A DNA stretch of 64,000 bases from Nitratireductor aquimarinus. Lineage in GTDB: Bacteria; Pseudomonadota; Alphaproteobacteria; Rhizobiales; Rhizobiaceae. The stretch covers positions 3,906,001-3,970,000 of the forward strand of contig NZ_CP177239.1 of NCBI RefSeq assembly GCF_046773475.1, written 5' to 3'. A program made the translations under genes and the position numbers. Below the pieces are notes generated by a model. It searched no databases and was not told where the DNA came from. It saw only the letters and a list, made by a program, of their open reading frames with translations. Positions 24,420 through 35,074 of the stretch are shown in pieces. The stretch's first letter is position 1, and each line of letters begins with the position of its first letter.

Positions 24420-25684
24420 TGGACAAGCGACTGATTTCAGAATCGCAATGGCTGGCCGACGAAAAGCTTCAGAAACTGCTCGCAGCCCTTTCCACCGAGG
24501 GCGATGAGGCGCGCGTCGTCGGCGGCGCGGTGCGCAACACGCTGCTTGGCCAGCCTGTCACCGACATCGATATCGCCACCACCACGACGCCGGATGAGAC
24601 CGTGCGCCGCGCGCGCAAGGCAGGTTTCCGCACCGCGCCGACGGGCATCGATCACGGCACCGTGACGGTGATCGCCGATGGTCACGCCTATGAGGTGACG
24701 ACGCTGCGCGCCGACGTGGAAACCGATGGCCGCCGCGCCAGCGTCACCTTCGGGCGCGACTGGCAGAACGATGCCGAGCGCCGCGACTTCACGATCAACG
24801 CGCTCTATGCCCGCGCCGATGGCGACATCATCGATCTGGTCGGCGGGCTTGCGGATCTCGACAGCCGCACCCTGCGCTTCATCGGCGATGCGGACACCCG
24901 CATCACCGAGGATTATCTGCGCATTCTGCGTTTCTTTCGCTTTTTCGCCTGGTATGGCGCTGGCCGTCCGGATGCCGCCGGGCTGAAGGCCTGCACGCGT
25001 CACCGCGACGGGCTGGAGCGTCTTTCCGCCGAGCGTGTCTGGGCGGAGCTCAAGAAGCTTCTGTCCGCGCCCGATCCCTCGCGTGCGCTTCTGTGGATGC
25101 GCCAGACCGGTGTGCTGACGAAGATCCTGCCGGAATCGGAGAAATGGGGCATTGACACGATCGGCCCGCTGATGGAGGCGGAACGCACGCTTGGCTGGGA
25201 GCCGGAGCCGCTTCTGCGTCTTGCGGCGATCATCCCGCCCCATGAGCCGCGCATATCGGAACTGGGCAAGCGGCTGCGCCTTTCCAACGCGGAAAAGGCG
25301 ACGCTCCTGGGCTGGGCGAGGGCGCCTGTTCCGCAGCCGGATCTCGATGAGGCCGGATTCAGAAAACTTGCCTACAGGTCTGATGAAAAAGGCCTTTTGT
25401 GGCGGCTGAAGCTTGCGCTTGTGAGCGCGCGGGCGCGCGCCGCCGAGGATGACAAGGCGCTGATGGAGGCTGCCGGCTTCACCCGTCTGATGAAGCTCGC
25501 CGCCGCATGGCAGAAGCCGGTGCTTCCGGTTGATGGCGGCGATCTGGCAAAGCTCGGGCTGGAAAAGGGGCGCGCGGTCGGTGAGGTCCTGTCGCGGCTT
25601 CAGGACGAGTGGATCGAGTCTGATTTCTCGTTGAAGCGCGACGCGCTGCTTGAGCGCGCCGCAGAGATGATTTCGACCGGATGA
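24419..25684 (+). CDS. CCA tRNA nucleotidyltransferase / poly(A) polymerase family
   Basis: A 421-residue class-II nucleotidyltransferase. The head domain carries GGAVRNTLLG (35-44) and the catalytic D49-x-D51, then RRDFTINAL (motif C region) and the neck block DPxTRIxEDYLRILRFFRF-like (ADTRITEDYLRILRFFRFF). It adds or repairs the 3' CCA end of tRNAs, or is a close poly(A)-polymerase relative; alphaproteobacteria usually use this type for CCA addition. ATG 24419 gives the standard N-terminus. The longer frame to 24311 lies inside the Nudix gene. It is the last gene of the three-gene operon. Confidence 0.92.
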   Translation: MDKRLISESQWLADEKLQKLLAALSTEGDEARVVGGAVRNTLLGQPVTDIDIATTTTPDETVRRARKAGFRTAPTGIDHGTVTVIADGHAYEVTTLRADVETDGRRASVTFGRDWQNDAERRDFTINALYARADGDIIDLVGGLADLDSRTLRFIGDADTRITEDYLRILRFFRFFAWYGAGRPDAAGLKACTRHRDGLERLSAERVWAELKKLLSAPDPSRALLWMRQTGVLTKILPESEKWGIDTIGPLMEAERTLGWEPEPLLRLAAIIPPHEPRISELGKRLRLSNAEKATLLGWARAPVPQPDLDEAGFRKLAYRSDEKGLLWRLKLALVSARARAAEDDKALMEAAGFTRLMKLAAAWQKPVLPVDGGDLAKLGLEKGRAVGEVLSRLQDEWIESDFSLKRDALLERAAEMISTG

Positions 25685-25740
25685 TTTCGACCGCAGGCTG
25701 ACCCTTTCGGGGCCCGCAGTCTTTCGGGGCAGGGCGCGGC

Positions 25741-25926
25741 TCAGGCCGCGTTCTTGGCCTGTCCGATGCGTGAGCGGATGGCTTCCACCATGCTCTCGCG
25801 GATCACCGTTTCGCCGTGGGCATCGCGCATATGTTCGGCTGCACGGCGGATCACCTCCGCTTCTTCCTCATGGCGTGTGTGCCAGTCGCAGCCTGGAACG
25901 AGCGAGCCGCAATGAAATTCCTTCAT
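25741..25926 (-). CDS. DUF1059 family small protein
   Basis: A 61-residue protein with the DUF1059 features: N-terminal KEFHCGSLVPGCDW, with the two Cys and a His placed as in a zinc-ribbon-like site, followed by an acidic helix (EEEAEVIRRAAEHMRDAHG) and a second helix. The SD AGGAGG-like element (complement of CCTCCT at 25935-25940) is ideal. Function unknown; members occur as single small genes. It is monocistronic, convergent with the CCA gene. Confidence 0.85.
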   Translation of the reverse strand: MKEFHCGSLVPGCDWHTRHEEEAEVIRRAAEHMRDAHGETVIRESMVEAIRSRIGQAKNAA

Positions 25927-26040
25927 GAGACTGTCCTCCTGTTCTCGGTTGATGCGTGCCTTAAACTATAACACGGAATGCGGCGAGAGGTTGCCAGCGG
26001 AAACAAACGTGATTGAAGCCGGGCGGTGGCCGCCGTGCCG

Positions 26041-26931
26041 TCATATCTCCAGCATTTCCTCGATCTCGCCGCGCAGCCATGCCTTGAATTCACGCACCTT
26101 TGCCGGTTCCTGCCGGTTCTCCGAGGTGATCAGCCAATAGCTGTAGCGTGTTCTGGCCCGCTCCTGAAACGGCGCGACCAGCCGCCCGCATTGAAGCGCA
26201 TCATGAGCGAGTGTGTGCCAGGCAAGCATGACGCCCTGTCCGGCGATGGCTGCATCAAGGCAGAGCGCGGCGTCGGTGAAGCTGTCGCCCTCAACGAGGT
26301 CGCGCTGGTCAAGACCAAGCGGTTTCAGCCACACATCCCATGCAATGTTCGAGTTGGCGTCGCGGATGATCGGCGCTGTGAGTATGTCTTCAGGCGTCTC
26401 GAGCGCGTCGGCCAGCGCCGGGGCGCACACCGGAAACACTTCCTGTGGCAGAAGATATTCGCTCTTCACGCCCGGCCAGTCGCCTTCGCCCACACGGATC
26501 GCCAGATCGATGTCGCTGCTGTCGGGATTGATGAGGTCGGTCGAGGCCTCCAGCCGCAGCTTGGTTTCCGGATGCGCTCTCGTATAGCGCGCCAGCCGCG
26601 GCACAAGCCATTTGGATGCGAAGACGGGCGCGACCGAGATGGTCAGGACCGAATCCGTATGGTGACGCGTCATCGCCACCGCCGCATCGAGTGTCTGGAA
26701 GCCGAGGCTTAGCCGGTCGACGAACTGCTGGCCGAGCCCGGTTGGCCGGATGCCGCGTCCCGTCCGCTCGAAGATTGCCGCGCCGAGCTGTGCCTCGGTC
26801 TTGATGATCTGCTGGCTGACGGCTCCCACCGAAACGCCGAGTTCATCGGCAGCCGCACTGAGCGAGCCGCACCGGCCCGCCGCTTCGACGGCGCGCAATC
26901 CGTTCAGGTGAACGCGTGGCAGGTGTTTCAT
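26041..26931 (-). CDS. LysR family transcriptional regulator, GcvA-like
   Basis: A 296-residue LysR regulator. The N-terminal winged helix (residues 8-67) shows NGLRAVEAAGRCGSLSAAADELGVSVGAVSQQI, in which the helix-turn-helix core ends SVGAVSQQI, as in the GcvA subgroup. The rest is the periplasmic-binding-protein-like effector domain (about 92-290). It is divergent from a small DUF1127-like gene across about 100 bases, which is the likely target. The effector is unknown. Confidence 0.9.
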   Translation of the reverse strand: MKHLPRVHLNGLRAVEAAGRCGSLSAAADELGVSVGAVSQQIIKTEAQLGAAIFERTGRGIRPTGLGQQFVDRLSLGFQTLDAAVAMTRHHTDSVLTISVAPVFASKWLVPRLARYTRAHPETKLRLEASTDLINPDSSDIDLAIRVGEGDWPGVKSEYLLPQEVFPVCAPALADALETPEDILTAPIIRDANSNIAWDVWLKPLGLDQRDLVEGDSFTDAALCLDAAIAGQGVMLAWHTLAHDALQCGRLVAPFQERARTRYSYWLITSENRQEPAKVREFKAWLRGEIEEMLEI

Positions 26932-27268
26932 ATAGTTTTTCTAAAACAAAGCGCAGGCAATCTCCATTGAAAATAATGCCAAACGCCGGGATTTTGGCTC
27001 TCGTAGAGAAATCTCACAGATGGAGAAGGCGCCATGTTTCAGTTTTTCTGGATAATGGTTCAAACCTTCAGGGACAATCACCGGCGAGCGGTGCAGGATG
27101 CCTGGGATGATAATTGGTGGCGTGATCCGCTGGCGCATCCGGCTCTTCGCGGCATGTCGGAGCGCGAGCTGGCGGATTTGCCGCTGCGTCGCTCCAGCTT
27201 TGAAGACCATGAGGAAGAAGAGCCGATGGCCGCACCATCAGTGCAGCCACCGGCATTCGTGTCCAGGC

Positions 27269-29151
<1,883 letters not shown>

Positions 29152-29155
<4 letters not shown>

Positions 29156-30999
29156 TCCGCAGCCTCGTTTGCTTCGAGATCGAGAAACCCGCCGGACTGG
29201 CGCTGCCAGAGGCTTGCATAGAGCCCGCCGGCGGCAACCAGATCGTCATGCGTGCCTTCCTCGACGATCCGGCCCTTGTCCATCACCACCAGGCGGTCCA
29301 TGGCGGCAATGGTGGAGAGCCGGTGGGCGATGGCGATCACCGTCTTGCCCTGCATCAGGCGGTAGAGGTTTTCCTGGATCGCCGCTTCGACTTCGGAATC
29401 GAGTGCGGAGGTCGCCTCGTCGAGGATGAGGATCGGCGCATCCTTGAGCATGACGCGGGCAATGGCAATGCGCTGGCGCTGGCCACCTGACAGTTTGACG
29501 CCCCGTTCGCCCACATGGGCGTCAAAGCCCACGCGGCCCTTCGGGTCCGTCAGTCCGCCGATGAAGCTCATCGCCTCGGCGCGCCGGGCCGCTTCAAGCA
29601 TCATCTCTTCGGTCGCGTCGGGGCGGCCATAGAGGATGTTGTCGCGTACCGAACGGTGCAGCAGGGACGTGTCCTGCGTGACCATGCCGATCGCGGCGCG
29701 CAGCGTGTCCTGCGACACGTCGGCGATGTCCTGGCCATCGATGACGATGCGCCCGCGCTCCAGATCGTAGAAGCGTAAGAGCAGGTTCACGAGCGTCGAC
29801 TTGCCCGCGCCCGAACGGCCCACGAGGCCGACCTTCTCGCCGGGCTTCACGGTCAGCGACAGCTCTTCGATGACGCCGCCCTTCTTGCCGTAGTGGAAGC
29901 CGATCCCGTCGAATTCGATCTTGCCTTCCGGCACTGCAAGGGCCTTTGCGTCCGGCTTGTCATCGACAAGTCGGGGCATGGAGATCGAGCTGATGCCGTC
30001 CTGCACGGTGCCGACATTCTCGAACAGCGCCGTCAGCTCCCACATGATCCACTGCGACATGCCCCACAGGCGAAGCACGAGGCCGAGCACCACGGCCACG
30101 GCGCCGACGCTTACCGCACCGGCCACCCACAGGGTGACGGAGAGATACCCGACCACGACGAGGCACAGGGCGTTGAGCAGGTAGAGAAGGCCATAGAGAC
30201 CGGTGATGTTGCGGAACTGCTCATGCACCGTGTCGAGGAAGCCGCCCATGCCCTCGCGGGCGTAAGACGCTTCGCGTCGGCCATGCGAGAAGAGTTTTAC
30301 CGTCTGAATGTTGGTGTAGCTGTCGACCACGCGGCCGGTCATCACCGAGCGGGCGTCTGCCTGTCGCTGCGCGATCTTGCCGAGCCTGGGCACGTAATGG
30401 CGCATGAGCAGGATGTACCCCACCAGCCAGCCCACCAGCGGTGCTGCCAGCTTCCAGTCGGCCGAGGCCGCGAGAACCAGCATGCCGGTGAAGTACACCG
30501 TCACATAGTTCATCACGTCGGTCATCTTGATCACGCATTCGCGCACGGCAAGCGCCGTCTGCATCAGCTTGGTGGCGATGCGGCCGGCAAACTCGTCCTG
30601 ATAGAAGCTCATCGACTGTTTGAGCAGATAGCGATGCACCTGCCAGCGGATGCGCATGGGATAGTTGCCCATCAGCACCTGATGCGTGACCAGGCCATAA
30701 AGGAACACCACCGCCGGCAGGGCGATGCCGACAATTGCGGCCATGCCGATCAGCTTTGCGCCTTCCTCATCCAGAAAGGTTGCGCGATCCTTCTCGGCCA
30801 GCCAGTCGACGATGTTGCCGAGGAAGGAAAACATCCAGACCTCTGCAATGGCGATGATCATCATCAGGACCGCCGAAATGGCGATATAGGGCCATGCCCC
30901 TTTGGTGAAGTGCAGGCAGAAGGCGAAGAAGGTGCGCGGCGGCTCCTGCGGTTCTTCGGCGGGGAAGGGCTCAAGTCGTCGTTCGAACCATTGATACAT
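29152..30999 (-). CDS. ABC exporter, fused membrane-ATPase half (first of a pair)
   Basis: A 615-residue half-transporter with six helices (about 35-330). Its ATPase domain carries Walker A GRSGAGKST, signature LSGGQRQRIA, Walker B ILILDEATSALD and H-loop AHRLST. Both halves of the pair have consensus ATPase sites, so neither site is degenerate as in some heterodimers. It is the promoter-proximal gene of the pair. A 13-bp perfect inverted repeat lies 28-60 bases upstream of its ATG, and two small minus-strand ORF modules lie farther upstream, so the exporter may be controlled from that leader. Confidence 0.92.
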
Positions 31000-31026
31000 T
31001 GTCTTTGGCGTCTTTCATTCTCGTGC

Positions 31027-31059
31027 CCGCAAACGCGACGCGTCGAGTCGCGTTTGCGG
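31027..31059. promoter_or_regulatory. 13-bp perfect inverted repeat upstream of the ABC exporter pair
   Basis: CCGCAAACGCGAC (31027-31039) and GTCGCGTTTGCGG (31047-31059) are exact inverted repeats around GCGTCGA. The proximal edge is 28 bases before the exporter ATG (30999, minus strand). Reading in the minus direction no U-tract follows, so it is more likely an operator or an mRNA structure near the ribosome site than a terminator. Confidence 0.6.
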
Positions 31060-31124
31060 TGTAATCGTCTGTTTTCGTGCTCTTTTCCGCGGGCGGCGGC
31101 TGGCGGAAAAGCAAATGCGTTCGG

Positions 31125-31415
31125 CTAGATGTGGCCCTTGCGCGGCACGGATGCCGCAGGCCGGTTTGCGCGTTTATTGCCTGGCTCCTTCATGGAGCCG
31201 GTATTCAGGATGGGCGGAGGCGTGCCGCCGCTTTGGTCGTGCGGTTTTGTGCGCGGTGGCTGCGCCTGGGTTCCGAGAGCGGCCCTGAAGGCTCCTGAAA
31301 GAGACGTGGCAGGAGCGCTGTCATGTCCGCGCAAAAACGCGGCGGTGGCCGGGTCGGTGCCTGAAATCTTGTTATCTTGAGACGCGGTGCGTCCGTTTGG
31401 AAAGCGTGCAGTCAT
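31125..31415 (-). CDS. Unrecognised 96-aa ORF downstream of a 22-aa mini-ORF (module 2)
   Basis: A 96-codon ORF from ATG 31415 to TAG at 31125, beginning M-T-A-R-F-P-N-G-R. It is basic and rich in Pro, Ala, Thr and Ser, and looks disordered. The start shares the R-F-P...N-G-R pattern with the 85-aa ORF of module 1. There is no good SD, so coding status is uncertain. The frame stays open upstream to 31763, but that longer version would run antiphase through the 22-aa mini-ORF. It ends 125 bases before the ABC gene on the same strand. Confidence 0.3.
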   Translation of the reverse strand: MTARFPNGRTASQDNKISGTDPATAAFLRGHDSAPATSLSGAFRAALGTQAQPPRTKPHDQSGGTPPPILNTGSMKEPGNKRANRPAASVPRKGHI

Positions 31416-31512
31416 GATGCAAATCCCATGTGTCAACCGGAAGAAACGGTCGGCGGATTCGCTCGTGAACTGCTTTGGTAATCTTAGAAAAGCTGAAGAA
31501 CGAAAGCCGCCG

Positions 31513-31581
31513 TCAGGCCTGGTATGGCGCCGCGATGTACGGGCGCAGACCAGCGAAGGAGGTAAGCATCTTGTTGTCCAT
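31513..31581 (-). CDS. 22-aa mini-ORF with strong SD (module 2 leader candidate)
   Basis: The 23-codon ORF MDNKMLTSFAGLRPYIAAPYQA starts at ATG 31581. GGAGG (complement of 31587-31591) sits 5 bases upstream, one of the better SDs in the region. It ends in AGGCCTGACGGCGG, which is shared with the 18-aa mini-ORF near 32113. The size, SD strength and position before a longer ORF suggest a leader peptide or small protein. Nothing in the sequence assigns a function. Confidence 0.4.
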   Translation of the reverse strand: MDNKMLTSFAGLRPYIAAPYQA

Positions 31582-31759
31582 TGCCGCCTCCAGCGGTTTT
31601 CGTTGATGGGATGCACCTTATAACCGTGTTGTTCGGGCTTGACCAGAGGATGCGTTTTCTCTGCTGCCATCTGCGGTTGTGTCGGCGCATGCGTGATCGT
31701 GCCCGCTCCGCAGGCGTGCGAAGCGGGAAATGAGGGGTGCGAAGAGGGGCAGGCGCTCT

Positions 31760-32017
31760 TCATCGCAACAGCCGTTTCAGTTTCGCCATCAGGTCGATAC
31801 GCGCTGCCGGCGCGACCTGTCCGAGGTCGATATCCGGCAATTGGCCGCGATGCGGCCGTTGCGTCCGGTCCTCATGGATGAGGGGCGTTTTCACACCAAG
31901 GGTCAGTGCCCATGCTTCAAGCCTGCGGTCCTGCAGGGTAGGGCGTGTGGGGTCCAGTTGTGGAACGAAAAAATCGTCATTGCGGCCGTTTGGCCGCCGG
32001 GGGAAGCGGTTGTGCAT
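31760..32017 (-). CDS. Unrecognised 85-aa ORF downstream of an 18-aa mini-ORF (module 1)
   Basis: An 85-codon basic ORF starting MHNRFPRRPNGR, with a more protein-like middle (DRRLEAWALTLGVKTPLIHE) and an amphipathic C-terminus (RIDLMAKLKRLLR). AGGA lies 8 bases before ATG 32017. Its final codon region overlaps the start of the open frame at 31763 (ATGA). I do not recognise a family. Regular codon structure and the amphipathic tail make it the most plausible of the small ORFs in this 1.3-kb stretch. Confidence 0.45.
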   Translation of the reverse strand: MHNRFPRRPNGRNDDFFVPQLDPTRPTLQDRRLEAWALTLGVKTPLIHEDRTQRPHRGQLPDIDLGQVAPAARIDLMAKLKRLLR

Positions 32018-32112
32018 CGCGAACGTCCTTGGGGAGCGGGAGGAAATCCCGACGGACTGCGATGGGTAGCTGCCTTGAAATGTTGTAGGAGCGTGCCGGA
32101 CCGAGTCCGCCG

Positions 32113-32169
32113 TCAGGCCTTGTGGCCACCGGCGAGGAGCCAGATCATGTGATGTCGTCGCATTGTCAT
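32113..32169 (-). CDS. 18-aa mini-ORF with near-perfect SD (module 1 leader candidate)
   Basis: The 19-codon ORF MTMRRHHMIWLLAGGHKA starts at ATG 32169 with AAGGAGA ending 6 bases upstream. It ends AAGGCCTGACGGCGG, 14 bases of which match the end of the 22-aa mini-ORF exactly 600 bases away. It precedes the 85-aa ORF by 95 bases. A TATAAG element lies about 40 bases upstream on the minus strand and could be a -10. A stalling or leader peptide is an attractive reading, but unproven. Confidence 0.4.
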   Translation of the reverse strand: MTMRRHHMIWLLAGGHKA

Positions 32170-32314
32170 GCCTTTCTCCTTCGGTTCGCGTTGACAATGG
32201 CGGGCTTATACCCACAGTTGCAGCGACCCGCCACCCGTAATTACGCCTTTCGGTCGACACGTCCTCAGCTGTGTCCGGAAGGCAACACTCAGCCATGTCG
32301 AGAGACACAGCCGC

Positions 32315-32761
32315 ATGCGTATCGCGCTCTACCAGCCAGACATTCCCGGAAACACTGGCGCCATTCTCCGTCTCGCCGCCTGCCTCGGCTTCACGGTCGA
32401 TCTGATCGAGCCTGCCGGCTTTGATCTCTCCGACCGGAATCTGAAGCGCGCGGGGATGGATTATCTTGAGCGCGCCGCGCTCGCCCGCCATCCGTCCTGG
32501 GAAACGTTCGAGCTCTGGCGCAAGCGCGAGGGCCGGCGTCTTATCCTGTTCACCACCCGGGCCGAGGCGGGTTACACGGACTTTTCCTATGCCGATGGCG
32601 ACATTCTTCTGTTCGGTCGGGAATCTTCCGGTGCGCCGGAAGCCGTCCACGCCGCCGCCGATGCGCGGCTGACCATTCCCATGAAAGAGGGCGCGCGCAG
32701 CCTCAACCTTGCGATGACGGCCGCGATGGCCGCCGGCGAGGCGCTCAGGCAGCTGCGATAG
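32315..32761 (+). CDS. trmL: tRNA (cytidine/uridine-34 2'-O)-methyltransferase
   Basis: A 148-residue SPOUT methyltransferase of the TrmL/YibK type. It shows the N-terminal IALYQPDIPGNTGAILRLAACLG, the central ILLFGRESSGAP and the C-terminal knot IPMKEGARSLNLAMTAAMAAGEALRQL, where SLNLA forms the SAM site. Length and motifs match the minimal YibK proteins, which methylate the wobble base of tRNA-Leu isoacceptors. ATG 32315 is the only start consistent with the first strand; its SD is weak. It is monocistronic, with a hairpin 34 bases after the stop. Confidence 0.94.
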   Translation: MRIALYQPDIPGNTGAILRLAACLGFTVDLIEPAGFDLSDRNLKRAGMDYLERAALARHPSWETFELWRKREGRRLILFTTRAEAGYTDFSYADGDILLFGRESSGAPEAVHAAADARLTIPMKEGARSLNLAMTAAMAAGEALRQLR

Positions 32762-32794
32762 GTCATCATCCTGGGGTGTTTCACGCTGCATCGG

Positions 32795-32820
32795 GCTCTT
32801 TCCTTGGCTTCGGAAAGAGC
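32795..32820 (+). terminator. 9-bp perfect hairpin after trmL
   Basis: GCTCTTTCC (32795-32803) pairs with GGAAAGAGC (32812-32820) across an 8-base loop. There is no U-run after it. Position after trmL and before the convergent small gene supports a 3'-end structure. The remaining 180 bases of this gap hold nothing else I can support. Confidence 0.5.
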
Positions 32821-32941
32821 TGCCTACAGGTTCAAGCCGACTTTAAGTCAACAGCCGCGAGGCGCGCATATGCTGTTCAGAAACGCAGTCTGAAACAGGC
32901 CGTCACGTATATCTGAAATCTTGGATGGAAGAGGCGGGAGG

Positions 32942-33199
32942 TCAGTCGGCGCTTGGTAATCGGCGCATCGTGAACTCGATCATGTCGCCGGGGCGTTCAC
33001 ACCAGCTTTCGATCTCTGTCCAGTAAGCCTGCTTGGGCCAGCGCTCCAGCCATTCGCGCGCTTTGTCGCGGGCCTGCGCGCGCGGCAGTGCAAAACTCTC
33101 CCGTAGAAATCCGTCGCGTGGCAGACGACCCGTCCTTGCGCGATGTTTGTCGAGGCTGCGTTTCAGCCCTTCCAGGGGTGGTTTTGCGGGCACACGCAC
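32942..33199 (-). CDS. Conserved-looking 85-aa hypothetical protein
   Basis: An 85-residue basic protein starting at GTG 33199, chosen because AAGGAG (complement of 33207-33212) is 7 bases upstream. The longer frame to 33262 has no SD. The sequence is rich in Arg/Lys with regular helices (PLEGLKRSLDKHRARTGRLP, then RAQARDKAREWLERWPKQAY) and a C-terminal beta-like WTEIESW...MIEFTMRRL. It looks like a genuine small cytoplasmic protein, divergent from hemF. No family was recognised. Confidence 0.65.
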   Translation of the reverse strand: MRVPAKPPLEGLKRSLDKHRARTGRLPRDGFLRESFALPRAQARDKAREWLERWPKQAYWTEIESWCERPGDMIEFTMRRLPSAD

Positions 33200-33318
33200 G
33201 AAAGAACTCCTTGACCCGATTGATAAGAAGCTTAGGCAACGCTGTTGAAAAATGCGAGTCATTTGTGGGGCTGTCCGTTTCCTGCGGCGTTGCGTAGGAT
33301 CGGGCGAAAGGAATGATG

Positions 33319-34233
33319 ATGGAAAGACCAGAACTCCCTACCGGATTGCCGGACGATATCGAAGAAAAAAAAGCAGCCGCGCGCGCCTGGTTCGAGGAAC
33401 TGCGCGACAAGCTGTGTTCAGCCTTCGAAAATCTTGAAGATGAGCTTACCGGGCCATTGTCCACGCGCACGCCGGGCCGCTTCGAGCGCACGCCCTGGGA
33501 GCGCGACGGCGGTGAAGGCGGCGGGGGCGTCATGTCGATGATGCATGGCCGCGTTTTCGAGAAGGTCGGTATCCATGTCTCGACGGTTCATGGCGAGTTC
33601 TCTCCCGAGTTCCGCAAGCAGATACCGGGCGCGGAGCAGGATCCCCGTTTCTGGGCCTCCGGCATTTCGCTGATCGCCCACCCCCAGAACCCCCATGTGC
33701 CGGCCGTTCACATGAACACCCGCATGGTGGTGACCACCAGCCAGTGGTTTGGCGGCGGCGCAGATCTGACCCCGGTGCTTGACCGTCGTCGTTCGCAGGA
33801 AGACCCCGACACCGTGGCCTTTCACAAGGCCATGCGGTTCGTGTGTGAACGTCATGCCGGGATTGTCGACTACGAGAAATACAAGGCCTGGTGCGACGAG
33901 TATTTCTACCTGCCGCATCGCAAGGAGCCACGCGGCGTGGGCGGCATCTTCTATGACTGGCTCAAAACGCCGGACGAGAAGGGCGGCTGGCAGGCCGACT
34001 TTGATTTCACCCGCGATGTGGGGCGCGCCTTTGCCGTCGCCTATCCGCATCTGGTGCGCAAGAACTTCAACACCAACTGGACCGAGGCCGACCGCGAAGA
34101 GCAGCTCGTGCGCCGGGGCCGTTATGTCGAGTTCAACCTGCTTTATGACCGCGGCACGATCTTCGGACTGAAGACCGGCGGCAATGTGAACTCCATCCTT
34201 TCCAGCATGCCGCCAGAAGTGAAGTGGCCCTAG
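33319..34233 (+). CDS. hemF: Oxygen-dependent coproporphyrinogen III oxidase
   Basis: A 304-residue HemF. Clear family blocks are FERTPWERDGGEGGGGVMSM, ISLIAHPQNPHVPAVHMNTR, WFGGGADLTP and the C-terminal RRGRYVEFNLLYDRGTIFGL. It converts coproporphyrinogen III to protoporphyrinogen IX using O2 in heme synthesis. ATG 33319 (third of three in-frame ATGs) is chosen for its 6-base spacing from AAAGGA. The gene has its own strong terminator at 34293-34335. Its promoter must lie in the 119-base spacer shared with the divergent small gene; I see no perfect FNR or Irr site there. Confidence 0.97.
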   Translation: MERPELPTGLPDDIEEKKAAARAWFEELRDKLCSAFENLEDELTGPLSTRTPGRFERTPWERDGGEGGGGVMSMMHGRVFEKVGIHVSTVHGEFSPEFRKQIPGAEQDPRFWASGISLIAHPQNPHVPAVHMNTRMVVTTSQWFGGGADLTPVLDRRRSQEDPDTVAFHKAMRFVCERHAGIVDYEKYKAWCDEYFYLPHRKEPRGVGGIFYDWLKTPDEKGGWQADFDFTRDVGRAFAVAYPHLVRKNFNTNWTEADREEQLVRRGRYVEFNLLYDRGTIFGLKTGGNVNSILSSMPPEVKWP

Positions 34234-34292
34234 CCTTAGCTGGCCGCTCAGTCATGCGATGCGGGCTGGCCTGATCTTTCGCTAAGAATATG

Positions 34293-34335
34293 CGGGCGGG
34301 TGGGGTTCCTTGACGGGAGCCGGCCCGCCCGTTTT
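34293..34335 (+). terminator. Intrinsic terminator after hemF
   Basis: CGGGCGGG (34293-34300) pairs with CCCGCCCG (34324-34331), with an inner GGTTCC/GGGAGCC stem, followed by TTTTCTT. It starts 60 bases after the hemF stop and abuts the 3' end of the convergent LysE gene. Confidence 0.85.
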
Positions 34336-34337
34336 CT

Positions 34338-34970
34338 TCAGGGGCGCATGGTGGCGAGTTTCAGCCCGAACCCGACGAACACCGTTCCGGTCACGGCTTT
34401 CAGCCAGCGCTGCATGCTGGCGCTGCCGCCAAGCGACTTCATGCTCGAGAACAGGAGCACGAGCGCCGAGAACCAGAGCACGTTCAGCAGCGAATGGATC
34501 GCCACCAGCGCAAACGCCCAGGACGTTGCATCCGCGCTTGCCGGAATGAACTGCGGAAACGCAGCGAGATAGAACATTGAAACCTTGGGGTTCAGCGCGT
34601 TGGTCAGGAACCCTTCGAGCCCCGCCTTGGCGAGCGTGCGCCGCCTCTTGGCCGGTGTGATGGAGTGCGGTGCCGCAAGACCGCGCCATGCCTGCCACAG
34701 GGCCTTGATCCCGATATAGCAGAGATAGGCCGCGCCCAGCATTTTTACGATGAAGAAGAGCTGGGCCGACTGCACCAGAATGATCGATATGCCCAGAATG
34801 GAAAGAAGGCCGTGCACATAGAACGCGGCGAAGAAGCCCGCGACATTGGCAAAGCCCGCCGCCTTGCCGGAAGTCGGCACGGTTTTGGCGATCAGCACCC
34901 CGTTGGGGCCGGGTGACACGACGAGAAGCGCTGCGACGAGAGTGAAGGTTCCAAGCTCAAGCAGTGTCAT
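34338..34970 (-). CDS. LysE/RhtB family amino-acid exporter
   Basis: A 210-residue protein of six hydrophobic helices with the family signature near the N-terminus (VVSPGPNGVLI) and the NALNPKVSMFYLAAFPQF block after the third helix. These exporters extrude amino acids such as lysine, threonine or homoserine lactone using the proton gradient; substrate not predictable. ATG 34970 is preferred over GTG 34979 because AAGGTGA then has the right spacing. It is convergent with hemF. Confidence 0.9.
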   Translation of the reverse strand: MTLLELGTFTLVAALLVVSPGPNGVLIAKTVPTSGKAAGFANVAGFFAAFYVHGLLSILGISIILVQSAQLFFIVKMLGAAYLCYIGIKALWQAWRGLAAPHSITPAKRRRTLAKAGLEGFLTNALNPKVSMFYLAAFPQFIPASADATSWAFALVAIHSLLNVLWFSALVLLFSSMKSLGGSASMQRWLKAVTGTVFVGFGLKLATMRP

Positions 34971-35074
34971 CAAGGTCACCTTGTCGGTTCATGCGGGACT
35001 GGGTGTGATGCTATATAGAAGGCAGTCTTTCGTTTTGTCCATCAACGGTGGAGCCGCGCTGCCCCGTGCTGAAG

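Noticed and set aside
31125..31763. 212-codon version of the 96-aa ORF
   Set aside because: The extra upstream part is Cys/His/Pro-rich and runs antiphase through the SD-led 22-aa mini-ORF, so only the 96-aa part is listed, at low confidence.
31760..32791. 343-codon extension of the 85-aa ORF
   Set aside because: The upstream two thirds are antisense to trmL. The SD-supported start at 32017 is preferred.
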